Shown here: positions 8,852 to 16,949 of the stretch, piece after piece
Position numbering within the stretch: position 1 is the stretch's first letter
How the letters are laid out: each line of letters starts with the position of its first letter
Source of the DNA: Pantoea sp. Ap-967
Lineage (GTDB): Bacteria; Pseudomonadota; Gammaproteobacteria; Pseudomonadales; Pseudomonadaceae
NCBI RefSeq assembly: GCF_011752565.1
Contig: NZ_VWXK01000044.1
Coordinates: forward strand, 1-45,601
DNA: 45,601 nucleotides
Direction of reading: 5' to 3'
Made by a program: the position numbers and the translations under genes
Notes under the pieces: model-generated
The model's input: the letters and a program-made list of their open reading frames with translations, nothing else
The model's database searches: none
Told to the model about the DNA's origin: nothing

Positions 8852-8947
8852 GTCGTTATAGGTTCGGGCTGTCACGGTTAGGGCGGCATTGTAGCGGGGT
8901 TCGGGGCCGGAGGCATCATTGGGTGCCCAGAGGTGCATGGCAGGCTT

Positions 8948-9015
8948 GGCCTCTTCGCGGGGCAAGCCCGCTCCTACAGGTTGTGCGCATGCTGTGCTTG
9001 CCCCGCGAAGAGGCC
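8948..9015. repeat. REP pair between rlhA and the LysR gene
   Basis: A complete REP (GGCCTCTTCGCGGGGCAAGC to CTCCTACAG) is followed by a shortened inverted partner (GCTTGCCCCGCGAAGAGGCC) ending at 9015. The second unit lacks the TGTAGGAGCGG arm present in other copies. It lies between the start of rlhA and the stop of the LysR gene. Confidence 0.85.
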
Positions 9016-9032
9016 CGCACAAACAACACCTT

Positions 9033-9911
9033 TTAGAGCCGGATACCTTTCAGGCACTCCACCAACCGCAACGCCGCCGGCGACAAGCTGCTTTCGCTAC
9101 GGGTAATCACCCCAAGCTCGCGCTCCAGCCCCGGCTCATCCAGTTGCCTGCGCACCAGCCGCTGCTCGCCGTCATCGGCCGACTCCGGCAGCAAGGCAAT
9201 CCCCAGCCCATTGCGTACCAACGCCAGTACCGTGGACATGTAGTTAGCCTCCATCGCCGCACGCAGGGCCAGCCCGCGGTCGCGGAATACCTGTTCGATC
9301 TGCGCCCGCACGCTGCTGTCACGGCCGGTCAGGATCATGGGTTGGCCGTCCAGGTCGCCCAGGCTGACCTCGCCCCGGGCCAGCGGGTGATCGGTGGGCA
9401 CGAACAGGCACAGGCGGTCGTGCAGCAGTGGCGCGAATGCCAGGCCATGGCCCAGCCCGGCACGCACGCCCAGGCCGAAGTCGACATCGCCATCGCGCAC
9501 GCGCTCGGTGATGCGCTCGGCCACCAGGTCACGCAGGCGTACCTCGATACCGGGAAAGCCCTGGCGAAACACTGCCAGCCGCTCAGGCAAGGCGCCGGCA
9601 CAGAGCGATGGCAGGGCCGCGACGGTCACCACGCCACGGCGGATGGCCGCCAGGTCCTGGCTGGCGTTGACGATATTGCCCAGGTCCAGCAGCAGCTTCT
9701 CCATGGCCGGCAAGGCTTCGCGCCCGGCCGCCGTCAGCGCCACATGGCGCGGGCTGCGTTCGAGCAGGGCGACGCCCAGCCAGCCTTCCAATTGGCGAAT
9801 CTGCACGGTCAGTGCCGAGGGCGACAGGTGCAGGTCGTCGGCGGCGCGGGCGAAGTTGCCGCGCTGGGCAACGGTGAGAAAGGCGCGAATGTGCTGCAGA
9901 GCATTCTTCAT
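9033..9911 (-). CDS. LysR-family transcriptional regulator
   Basis: This 292-residue LysR-type regulator has the winged helix-turn-helix at residues 1-60 (HIRAFLTVAQRGNFARAADD, then HLSPSALTVQIRQLEGWLGV) and a periplasmic-binding-protein-like effector domain from about residue 90. It is transcribed divergently from the CitMHS transporter and AtuA-like genes, with 100 bases between the starts, the classic layout for a LysR activator of a catabolic operon. The start was set at the ATG giving MKNALQHIRAF; the upstream open frame has no regulator-like sequence. The effector is unknown; a tricarboxylate or related acid is a guess from the transporter. Confidence 0.88.
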   Translation of the reverse strand: MKNALQHIRAFLTVAQRGNFARAADDLHLSPSALTVQIRQLEGWLGVALLERSPRHVALTAAGREALPAMEKLLLDLGNIVNASQDLAAIRRGVVTVAALPSLCAGALPERLAVFRQGFPGIEVRLRDLVAERITERVRDGDVDFGLGVRAGLGHGLAFAPLLHDRLCLFVPTDHPLARGEVSLGDLDGQPMILTGRDSSVRAQIEQVFRDRGLALRAAMEANYMSTVLALVRNGLGIALLPESADDGEQRLVRRQLDEPGLERELGVITRSESSLSPAALRLVECLKGIRL

Positions 9912-10011
9912 TTTGTTTTTTCGAATGTGCCTGGGGTTAAATTGCAATTTACACCTAGCCCGGCGCATCCCGATACTCGGGGCAACAACAAAAACAAGCC
10001 GGAGTCTTCCC

Positions 10012-11301
10012 ATGCTCGCCCTCTACGGCGTCATTACCATTGTGTCCCTGCTGGTTGCTGTGATGAGCAAGCGCATCTCGCCCCTGGTGGCGCTGATCGC
10101 GTTCCCCGTGGTTGCCGCACTGCTGGCCGGCTACGGCCTGCAAACCAGCGGTTTCATTCTGACCGGTATCAAGAACGTCGCGCCGGTGGTGGGCATGTTC
10201 ATCTTCGCCATCCTGTTCTTCGGGGTGATGACCGATGCCGGCATGCTCGACCCGATCATCGACCGCATCCTGCGCGCCGTGGGTACACGGCCAACGCGCA
10301 TCGTCTGCGGCACCGCCTTGCTGGCGCTGCTGGTGCACCTGGACGGCTCGGGCGCGGTGACCTTCCTGGTGACGGTGCCCGCCATGCTGCCGCTGTATAC
10401 CCGCCTGGGCATCGACCGGCGGGTGCTGGCCTGCGTCGCGGCCATGGCCGCCGGGGTCAACTTCCTGCCCTGGACCGGGCCTGTGCTGCGCTCGTCCGCT
10501 GCGCTGCACGTGCCGGTGGCCGACCTGTTCCAGCCGCTGATTCCGGTGCAACTGGTGGGCCTGGCGTTCGTCTTCACCTGCGCCTGGTGGCTGGGCCGGC
10601 GGGAGGAAAAACGCTTGGGGCTGCTGGCCGGCAGCGACATCGCCGCGCCACAGCGGGTGCTGACCGGCGAGGAGCAGGCCCTGCGCCGCCCGCGCATGTT
10701 CTGGCCGAACCTGCTGCTGACCGTGTTGGTGATGGCGGTGATGATTGCCGGCTGGGTCGACCCGGTGGTGATGTTCATGCTGGGCACGGTGGCCGCGCTG
10801 TGCCTGAACTACCCGCGTGTCGACCAGCAGCGCGAGCGCATCGATGCCCACGCCAAGACGGCATTGACCATGGCCAGCATCCTCCTCGCCGCTGGGGTGT
10901 TCACCGGCATCATGCAAGGCACCGGCATGCTCAAGGCCATGGCCGAGGTGGCCGTGCAGCAGATTCCGCCGGGCCACGGCAAGCTGATCCCGGCGCTGGT
11001 GGGCTTCGTGTCGATGCCCCTGAGCCTGCTGTTCGACCCGGACTCGTTCTACTTCGGCGTCATGCCGGTGATCGCCGAAGTGGGCCGCTCGCTGGGCGTG
11101 GACCCGCTGCAGGTCGCCCAAGCCTCGCTGCTGGGCGTGCACACCACAGGCTTCCCAGTCAGCCCGCTGACCCCCGCGACCTTCCTGTTGGTGGGCCTGT
11201 GCAAGCTCGACCTTGCCGACCACCAGCGCTTCACCCTGCCATTTCTGTTCGCCGCGTCGGTGCTGATGACCCTGACCGCGCTGGCATTGGGAGTTTTCTG
11301 A
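10012..11301 (+). CDS. CitMHS-family (citrate/metal:H+ type) transporter
   Basis: This 429-residue integral membrane protein with about 11-12 hydrophobic segments belongs to the CitMHS group of secondary transporters, which in known members import citrate complexed to a divalent metal together with protons. Supporting stretches are the N-terminal SKRISPLVALIAFPVVAALL, GVMTDAGMLDPIIDRIL, HLDGSGAVTFLVTVPAMLPL and LFDPDSFYFGVMPVI. GGAG lies about 9 bases before the ATG. It begins an operon with the two AtuA-like genes, the next start being 2 bases after its stop. The coupling to a DUF1446 protein suggests the imported acid is the substrate of that protein; actual substrate unknown. Confidence 0.82.
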   Translation: MLALYGVITIVSLLVAVMSKRISPLVALIAFPVVAALLAGYGLQTSGFILTGIKNVAPVVGMFIFAILFFGVMTDAGMLDPIIDRILRAVGTRPTRIVCGTALLALLVHLDGSGAVTFLVTVPAMLPLYTRLGIDRRVLACVAAMAAGVNFLPWTGPVLRSSAALHVPVADLFQPLIPVQLVGLAFVFTCAWWLGRREEKRLGLLAGSDIAAPQRVLTGEEQALRRPRMFWPNLLLTVLVMAVMIAGWVDPVVMFMLGTVAALCLNYPRVDQQRERIDAHAKTALTMASILLAAGVFTGIMQGTGMLKAMAEVAVQQIPPGHGKLIPALVGFVSMPLSLLFDPDSFYFGVMPVIAEVGRSLGVDPLQVAQASLLGVHTTGFPVSPLTPATFLLVGLCKLDLADHQRFTLPFLFAASVLMTLTALALGVF

Positions 11302-11303
11302 AC

Positions 11304-12650
11304 ATGAACACCTTGCGAATTGGCGCTGGCGCCGGCTATTCCGGCGACCGCCTGGAGCCCGCCGTGGAGCTGGCCCGTGATGGCCAGTTGGATTACCTGA
11401 TTTTCGAATGCCTGGCCGAGCGCACCATCGCCCTGGCCCAGCAGGCGCGCCTGGCCGACCCCGAGGCCGGCTTCGACCCCTTGCTGGCCACCCGCATGCG
11501 CGCGGTGCTGCCGTACCTGCGCCAGGGTGGCCGGCGCCTGCGCATCATCAGCAACATGGGCGCCGCCAACCCGCGTGGTGCGGCGCGCCAAGTGCTGGCC
11601 ATCGCCGCCGAGCTGGGCCTGCACGGGCTGAAGGTAGCGGCGGTGGAGGGCGATGATGTGCTGACGGTGCTGCGCCAGCACCCCGACTGGACGCTGGACA
11701 ATGGCCAGCGCGTGGCGGACCTTGGCGAGCGCCTGGTATCGGCCAATGCCTACCTGGGCGTCGAGGGTATCGTCGAGGCACTGGCGCTGGACGCCGATGT
11801 GGTAATCACTGGCCGCGTCGCCGACCCTTCGCTGTTCCTGGCCCCGCAGATACACGCCTTTGGTTGGGCGGCGGACGATTGGCTGCGACGTGGCCGTGGC
11901 ACCTTGACCGGGCACCTGCTGGAGTGCGCCGGGCAGGTCAGCGGCGGCTATTTTGCCGACCCGGGGGTGAAGGATGTGCCCGACCTTGCGCGGCTGGGTT
12001 TCCCCCTGGCGGAGATCGATGGCGACGGCCACGCGCAAATCACCAAGGTGGCCGGCAGCGGCGGGCGCCTCGATGTGGCGACCTGCACCGAGCAGTTGCT
12101 GTATGAAGTGCATGACCCGCGCTGCTACCTGACCCCGGATGTAGTGGCCGATTTCTCTGCCGTGCGTTTCGACGCAACAGGGCCTGACCGGGTACTGGCC
12201 AGCGGTGCCAGCGGCACCGAACGGCCTGAGCAGTTGAAAGTGACCGTGGGCTACCGCGACGGCTGGATCGGCGAAGGGCAGATTTCCTACGGCGGGCCAA
12301 ATGCCGTGGCGCGCGCCCGCTTGGCCGGGCAGGTGGCCATGCAGCGCCTGGCGTTGACCGGTGTTGCGGTCGAGGAACTGCGCTGTGAACTGCTGGGCGT
12401 CGATTCGCTGCACGGCAGCAGCTTCGGCCAGCCCGGCGAGCCCTGGGAGGTGCGCCTGCGGGTGGCCGGGCGCTGCGCTACGCGGGCCATGGCCCAAGCC
12501 CTGGGCAACGAAGTGGAAACCCTTTACACCAACGGCCCGGCAGGCGGTGGCGGTGCTACCCGGCAGGTGCGTGAAGTGCTGGCGGTGGCCAGCCTGTACC
12601 TGCCGCGCGAACTTGCAGTGCCCCGTGTTCACCTGGAGGTATGCCCATGA
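11304..12650 (+). CDS. AtuA-family protein, large part (DUF1446)
   Basis: This 448-residue protein belongs to DUF1446, the large domain of AtuA (acyclic terpene utilisation A), whose chemistry is not established. Recognisable stretches are the N-terminal LRIGAGAGYSGDRLEPAVEL, IISNMGAANPRGAARQVLAI, VVITGRVADPSLFLAPQIHA and the C-terminal NGPAGGGGATRQVREVLAVA. Fused AtuA proteins carry a small C-terminal alpha/beta domain; here that domain is a separate gene immediately downstream with an ATGA-type overlap. There is no signal peptide or membrane segment, so it is cytoplasmic. It sits between a CitMHS transporter and the small partner, which suggests catabolism of an imported carboxylate. Confidence 0.8.
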   Translation: MNTLRIGAGAGYSGDRLEPAVELARDGQLDYLIFECLAERTIALAQQARLADPEAGFDPLLATRMRAVLPYLRQGGRRLRIISNMGAANPRGAARQVLAIAAELGLHGLKVAAVEGDDVLTVLRQHPDWTLDNGQRVADLGERLVSANAYLGVEGIVEALALDADVVITGRVADPSLFLAPQIHAFGWAADDWLRRGRGTLTGHLLECAGQVSGGYFADPGVKDVPDLARLGFPLAEIDGDGHAQITKVAGSGGRLDVATCTEQLLYEVHDPRCYLTPDVVADFSAVRFDATGPDRVLASGASGTERPEQLKVTVGYRDGWIGEGQISYGGPNAVARARLAGQVAMQRLALTGVAVEELRCELLGVDSLHGSSFGQPGEPWEVRLRVAGRCATRAMAQALGNEVETLYTNGPAGGGGATRQVREVLAVASLYLPRELAVPRVHLEVCP

Positions 12651-12967
12651 CCCTGTACTTGCACGAGCTGGCCCACACCCGTACGGGGGACAAGGGCGAT
12701 ACGTCGAATATTTCGCTGATTGCGTTCAGGCCTGAGGACTACGGGCTGTTGCTGCGCGAGGTGACGGTGGAGCGGGTCGAGGCCTGGTTCGCGCATCTGC
12801 GTGATGCGGCGGCGGGGCCGGTGCGGCGGTATGAGCTGCCACAGTTGCATGCGCTGAATTTCGTGTTGCCGGGGTTGTTGCGCGGTGGGGTGACGCGGTC
12901 GTTGGCGCTGGATGCCCATGGCAAGTGCCTGGGGGCGGCGTTGTTGAGGATGCAGGTGCAGCGTTAG
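12647..12967 (+). CDS. AtuA-like small partner (C-terminal domain family)
   Basis: This 106-residue cytoplasmic protein matches the small domain found at the C-terminus of fused AtuA proteins. The signature is HELAHTRTGDKGDTSNISLI followed by AFRPEDYG near the N-terminus and ELPQLHALNFVLPGLLRGGV in the middle. Two ATGs compete: 12641 and 12647. The GGAGG at 12635-12639 is only 1 base before the first but 7 bases before the second, so 12647 is preferred; this start overlaps the stop of the large subunit by 3 bases. Tight coupling implies the two products act as one enzyme or complex. Function of the family is unknown. Confidence 0.8.
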   Translation: MTLYLHELAHTRTGDKGDTSNISLIAFRPEDYGLLLREVTVERVEAWFAHLRDAAAGPVRRYELPQLHALNFVLPGLLRGGVTRSLALDAHGKCLGAALLRMQVQR

Positions 12968-12980
12968 ACGGTAGATCGGT

Positions 12981-13059
12981 GGGGCCGCGTTGCGGCCCAT
13001 CGCGACCTGCGGTCGCTCCTACCAGGGGCGTGTGAAGGGAAGGGCCGCAACGCGGCCCT
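12981..13059. repeat. Paired GC-rich hairpins between convergent genes
   Basis: GGGGCCGCGTTGCGGCCC (12981-12998) and GGGCCGCAACGCGGCCC (13042-13058) are each hairpins and are also inverted copies of each other, with a CGACCTGCGGTCGCTCCTACC segment of REP type between them. They lie between the ends of the convergent AtuA-partner and TonB-receptor genes and probably stop transcription from both sides. Confidence 0.7.
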
Positions 13060-13064
13060 GAATG

Positions 13065-15167
13065 TCAAAACTGGTATTCGAGCCCTGCACCGGCATACCA
13101 GGACCGTCCCGGCGCCGCCTCGTAATACCGGCCATTGCCGTCGCCGACAATCACCGACCCCACGTACTGGCGATCCAGCAGGTTGTCCAGGCGCACCAAT
13201 TGGTGGAACGTCCACGGCCCTACGTGCTGCTCGAACCGGGTACGCCAGTTGAACACCGCATAGCTCGGCGCGGCATGCTGGTCGTTGGTGTCCTCGACAT
13301 ACACCTGGCTACGGTATTGCCCCTCAAGGCCCATGCTGATGCCATCGCGCGGCTTCCACACCAGTTCGCCGAACAGGCTGCTGCGCGGTACACCGGGAAG
13401 CTGGTTGCCTTTGTCGATGGTGGTGGTGCCTTGGCTGAACGCCTCGTCATAGGTGGCGTCGAGCAGGGTGTAGGTCAGGTTGGCCTGCCACTGCGCACTG
13501 ATTTCACGTTGCACGCCCAGCTCGAAGCCACGGCGCAGGGTCTTGCCGGCATTGCGGTAGCTGGTGCGGCCATCGGTGGAGGCGGCCACCACGATTTCGT
13601 CCTTGGTACGGATTTCGAACACCGCCGCGTTGATCCGCGTGCGTTCGTCTGGGCGCCATTTAAGGCCCAGTTCGTACTGGGTGCTGGTGGCCGGCTCCAG
13701 GCCGAAGTTGAAGCCTTCCAGCGCGCCCGGCGCGTAGGCCATTTCGGCCTGGGTGGGGGTTTCGAACGCCTTGCCAGCGCTGACATAGCCATGCAGGTCG
13801 GGGGTGAAGGCGTACATCACCGACAGGGTCGGGGTGGTGCGCTGGTAGGTCTTCGAGCCGCTGGCATCGCCATTGGCCAGGTAGTGGTCGTCGACTTCCA
13901 TTTCCATGCTGCTGTGGCGCAGGCCGGCGTCCACGGTCCAGCGGTCCAGTTCCCAGTGCGCCTGCACATAGGGGTCCAGGCTGGTGGCGGTGTCCTTTTC
14001 GTCGCGGCGCAGCTCGCCTTTCACGCCCAGGGTATCGCCGCTGAAGTTCTGGTAGCCACGGCGGTTGTCGCGGCTGCGGTCGTAGTCGGCGCCAAACGTC
14101 AGCGTGAGGTTGCCGGGGGCGGCGCTGATCGGTTGTATCCAGCGCAGGGTGCCGCCGTGGAACTCGCGGTCGAAGTCGACCACACCGCCGCCGCGATTGT
14201 TCGGCGCAGTGCCTTTGGGAATCGACAGGTACTGAATCACGCTGCGCTTGCCGGCATACAGGTTGAACTGCAAGGTGGCGTCGCCGAAATAGCGCTCGTA
14301 GTTCATGCCCACCTGCTGGTGGTGAATGCTCTTGCGCGTGTTGTACTCCTCGGCGCGCGTGGCCACCGAGCGCGGGTCGTGCTTGTAGGCGTCCCAGGTC
14401 TGGCCCAGCGGGTCTTCGGTGCCGTTCTGCTCCAAGGTACTGAAGGTCAGCGCCAGGCGGCTGTCTTCGTCGGGCTTGACGTGCACCTTGGCGAAGGTTT
14501 GGTCGCGGCGGGCGGCGCTGTGGTCGCGGTAGCCGTCGGTGTCCATGCGCGAGGCGTCCACCAGGAAACCGGCTTTTTCGCTGCCGCCTTCGCTGTACAG
14601 GTGGTTCTTGTTGAAACCGTCGCTGCCGAACGTGGTTTCGGCGCCAACCTTCGGTGGCCCCGAACCGTCGCGGGAGAACATCTGGATCACGCCGCCGGCG
14701 TTACTGCCATAAATGGCCGAGGCCGGGCCGCGCAGCACTTCGATACGGTCGGCAACGTCCAGGTTCAGCGAGGCCGCCTGGCCCTGGCCATCGGGTGTGC
14801 TGGCCGGGATGCCGTCGCTGAACAGCTTGATGCCACGGATGCCGAAGGCCGAGCGGGCGCCATAGCCGCGCGAGGAAATCTGCAGGTCCTGGGCGTAGTT
14901 CTGGCGGTTCTGCACCACCAGGCCAGGCACGCGGTTCAGCGCCTCGGACAGGTTCACGCCCAGTTGGCCATCGGCGATCTGCTGGCGGTCGACGGTGTCG
15001 ATGGAGTAGGGCAGGTCGAAGCTTGGGTTCGGCGCGTAGGTGCCGGTGACCACCACCGGCTCCAGCAGTTGGAAGGTGGTGGCAGGTTCAGCCAGGGCCA
15101 GTGGGCTCAGGCCCAGGCTGGGCAACAAGGCAATCAGGGCCTTGCGGCGCAAAGGGGGATAATGCAT
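13065..15167 (-). CDS. TonB-dependent outer-membrane receptor
   Basis: This 700-residue receptor would take up a scarce ligand such as a ferric siderophore or other metal chelate across the outer membrane using TonB energy. A signal peptide (residues 1 to about 26, ending LALA) precedes a candidate TonB box in LLEPVVVTGTYAP, then the plug domain with EALNRVPGLVVQNRQ, ISSRGYGARSAFGIRGIKLF and VADRIEVLRGPASAIYGSNAGG. The barrel ends GAGLEYQF with the terminal Phe needed for outer-membrane insertion. AGGAAG precedes the ATG by about 6 bases. No neighbouring transport or siderophore genes identify the ligand. The GIKLFSDGIP plug pattern is shared with iron-type receptors, but I would not name a substrate. 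Confidence 0.87.
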   Translation of the reverse strand: MHYPPLRRKALIALLPSLGLSPLALAEPATTFQLLEPVVVTGTYAPNPSFDLPYSIDTVDRQQIADGQLGVNLSEALNRVPGLVVQNRQNYAQDLQISSRGYGARSAFGIRGIKLFSDGIPASTPDGQGQAASLNLDVADRIEVLRGPASAIYGSNAGGVIQMFSRDGSGPPKVGAETTFGSDGFNKNHLYSEGGSEKAGFLVDASRMDTDGYRDHSAARRDQTFAKVHVKPDEDSRLALTFSTLEQNGTEDPLGQTWDAYKHDPRSVATRAEEYNTRKSIHHQQVGMNYERYFGDATLQFNLYAGKRSVIQYLSIPKGTAPNNRGGGVVDFDREFHGGTLRWIQPISAAPGNLTLTFGADYDRSRDNRRGYQNFSGDTLGVKGELRRDEKDTATSLDPYVQAHWELDRWTVDAGLRHSSMEMEVDDHYLANGDASGSKTYQRTTPTLSVMYAFTPDLHGYVSAGKAFETPTQAEMAYAPGALEGFNFGLEPATSTQYELGLKWRPDERTRINAAVFEIRTKDEIVVAASTDGRTSYRNAGKTLRRGFELGVQREISAQWQANLTYTLLDATYDEAFSQGTTTIDKGNQLPGVPRSSLFGELVWKPRDGISMGLEGQYRSQVYVEDTNDQHAAPSYAVFNWRTRFEQHVGPWTFHQLVRLDNLLDRQYVGSVIVGDGNGRYYEAAPGRSWYAGAGLEYQF

Positions 15168-15194
15168 GCAGCTTCCTGCTTAAGGGTTGGAAGA

Positions 15195-15307
15195 GCCGGG
15201 GCCGCGTTGCGGCCCTTCGCAGGCAAGCCTGCTCCTACAGCAACAGCGCATGGCCCTGTACGTGTAGGAGCAGGCTTACCTGCGAAGGGCTGCAAAGCAG
15301 CCCCGGC
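15195..15307. repeat. Compound inverted repeat upstream of the TonB receptor
   Basis: An outer arm GCCGGGGCCGCGTTGCGGCC pairs loosely with GGCTGCAAAGCAGCCCCGGC, and inside it two REP-like units face each other (TTCGCAGGCAAGCCTGCTCC and GGAGCAGGCTTACCTGCGAA). The variant core GCAGGCAAGCCTGC differs from the GCGGGGCAAGCCCGC core seen elsewhere in the window. It separates the RidA-like gene from the receptor gene. Confidence 0.8.
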
Positions 15308-15328
15308 TATGCCACGGTGAACTCGGTT

Positions 15329-15703
15329 TCAGGCCTTGGCGGCCATGGCGGTGACTTCCACGCGCATGTCGGGGAAGGCCAGCGCCGCAACGCCCACCGC
15401 CGCACGCACCGGCCAGGGTTTGCTGAAGAAACGCTGGTACACCTCGTTGAACACCGCGCGGTCAGCCATGTCGGTCAGGTAGATGGTCAGGTGCATCACC
15501 TTGTCCATGCCGCTGCCGGCCTTCTCCAGGGCGACTTTCAAGGCCTCAAGCGTAGCTTCGCTCTGCTGCACGATATCGCCCAGCACCAGGTTGCCGTCGG
15601 CATCGGTGGGAATCTGGGTGGTGACCAGGATGCCGTTGTATTCGGCCACGTCGGAGGAAATGGACTCCGGGTCGGAATCCGGGGTGTAGATCAGCTTAGC
15701 CAT
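15329..15703 (-). CDS. RidA/YjgF/YER057c/UK114-family protein
   Basis: This 124-residue protein has the Rid fold; classical members hydrolyse reactive enamine/imine intermediates. Seen are VVQQSEATLEALKVALEKAG, KVMHLTIYLTDMADRAVFNE and the C-terminal PWPVRAAVGVAALAFPDMRV. Arg100 aligns with the catalytic Arg105 of E. coli RidA, but the glutamate near the C-terminus (Glu120 in E. coli, EIEAIA) appears as threonine here (VEVTAMA), which suggests one of the Rid1-7 subfamilies rather than housekeeping RidA. The start is the ATG giving MAKLIYTPD. It is likely monocistronic; whether it works with the TonB receptor downstream is unclear. Confidence 0.82.
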   Translation of the reverse strand: MAKLIYTPDSDPESISSDVAEYNGILVTTQIPTDADGNLVLGDIVQQSEATLEALKVALEKAGSGMDKVMHLTIYLTDMADRAVFNEVYQRFFSKPWPVRAAVGVAALAFPDMRVEVTAMAAKA

Positions 15704-15854
15704 GGGAACGTTTGCCTTGCGACGGAAGGAAAGTGGCAAGCCTACGCGAGCGCGGCCAATGGGTCGAGCCGCGCGCCCCGCCGAGCGCCTGCACATTGAA
15801 ATACCACGCCCTGGCCGTCAGAATCGCCGCCGATCGTTATGCAAGGGGCTTGAG

Positions 15855-16550
15855 TTGAACGAACAGACTTTGTCGATGCGCCTGGAGCGCGTGGCGGCGC
15901 ATGTGCCGCAAGGCGCGCGCCTGGCCGATATCGGCTCGGACCACGGCTACCTGCCGGTGGCCCTGGCGCTGCGCGGGGTGATCGAGGCAGGGCTGGCCGG
16001 GGAGGTGGCGCAGGTGCCGTATGCCTCGGCCCAGCGCAACGTGCGCCGCAATGGCCTGCAGGAGAAGGTGACCGTACGCCTGGCCGATGGCCTGGACGCC
16101 ATCGAGCCCTCGGATGCCATTACCGCCATCAGCCTGTGCGGTATGGGCGGGCAAACCATGTGCGACATTCTCGAACGCGGCAAGGCGCGGTTGAGCGGCA
16201 AGCAGCGGCTGATTCTGCAGCCCAACGGCGGCGAACGTGAACTGCGTGGCTGGTTGATGGCCAACGGTTACCGGATCGTCAGCGAGGAGTTGCTGCGCGA
16301 GAACCGTTTCGACTACGAGATCATCGTTGCCCAGCCCTGTGAGGCGGTGGCCTACAGTGCCGAAGAGCTGTACTTCGGGCCGCTGCTGATGCGTGAAAAA
16401 AGCCCGGCCTTCGTCACCAAGTGGCAGCGCATGTTGCGCCAGAAGCAGCAGAGCCTGGACAACTTCGAACGTGCCCGGGATGCCATCCCCCAGGCAAAAC
16501 GGCGCGATTTCGCCCAGCAGATTGGCTGGATCAACGCGGTACTGGCCTGA
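15855..16550 (+). CDS. trmK: TrmK-like tRNA (adenine-N1) methyltransferase
   Basis: This 231-residue SAM-dependent methyltransferase resembles TrmK, which in Bacillus methylates N1 of A22 in tRNA; the exact target in Pseudomonas is not shown. Motif I is LADIGSDHGYLPVALALRG (residues 23-41), then AQRNVRRNGLQEKVTVRLAD, the ISLCGMGGQTMCDIL motif and LILQPNGGERELRGWL. The preferred start is a TTG: AAGGGG at 15843-15848 lies 6 bases before TTG at 15855, giving MNEQTLSMRLERVA. The nearest ATG (15876) would remove seven residues and lacks a ribosome site at proper distance. It ends close to the convergent DUF2790 gene. Confidence 0.8.
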   Translation: MNEQTLSMRLERVAAHVPQGARLADIGSDHGYLPVALALRGVIEAGLAGEVAQVPYASAQRNVRRNGLQEKVTVRLADGLDAIEPSDAITAISLCGMGGQTMCDILERGKARLSGKQRLILQPNGGERELRGWLMANGYRIVSEELLRENRFDYEIIVAQPCEAVAYSAEELYFGPLLMREKSPAFVTKWQRMLRQKQQSLDNFERARDAIPQAKRRDFAQQIGWINAVLA

Positions 16551-16559
16551 CTCCCTGAC

Positions 16560-16826
16560 TCATTGCTGCGAGCAGTTACCCATTTCCTGGTAGTTGATTT
16601 CACGGCGCTGGCCGTGGTGGTCGACATACACCATGTGCGCGGTGCCCACCTGGCAGTCGGCGGCGTTGCTGGCCGGGGTGATCGAGATGACCTTGGCCAC
16701 GTCCAGCGGCATGCCGTAGCTGTAGTTGGCATGCTGGCTGGCAGCGGCCGGGGCGCCAGCGTCGGCGTAGGCACCGAACGAAGCAAGGGCGGCAGACAGG
16801 GCGAGGAAGGCGATCGAACGTTTCAT
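16560..16826 (-). CDS. DUF2790 small secreted protein
   Basis: This 88-residue protein is typical of DUF2790, a family known almost only from Pseudomonas and without assigned function. A signal peptide (MKRSIAFLALSAALASFGAYA) is followed by a short mature domain with YGMPLDVAKVISITPAS, a central cysteine (Cys58), VYVDHHGQRREINYQEMGNC and a C-terminal cysteine; the two cysteines may form a disulphide in the periplasm. GGAG precedes the start. It is divergent from the LysR gene at 16950, so that regulator may control it. Confidence 0.85.
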   Translation of the reverse strand: MKRSIAFLALSAALASFGAYADAGAPAAASQHANYSYGMPLDVAKVISITPASNAADCQVGTAHMVYVDHHGQRREINYQEMGNCSQQ

Positions 16827-16949
16827 GGCAGGCTCCTTTTCGATGTTTTACCTATGATGTATTCGTTTGTGATCCACAATAAATGGGCTAAGTCGTGATA
16901 GATTCCTGCCTGGAACGTACGAATAAGAACGGATAAGGAACCAGCCCCC

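Noticed and set aside
6755..8881. Long plus-strand frame opposite rlhA (about 700 codons)
   Set aside because: It starts in REP sequence and is a shadow of the strongly conserved rlhA; no domain is recognisable.
8919..11303. Apparent giant fusion upstream of the DUF1446 gene in the same frame
   Set aside because: The upstream part runs through a REP pair, antisense to the LysR gene and out of frame with the CitMHS gene; only the region from 11304 encodes recognised sequence.
13062..15320. Long plus-strand frame opposite the TonB receptor
   Set aside because: Low-information Val/Gly/His-rich translation; the minus strand has full plug and barrel motifs.
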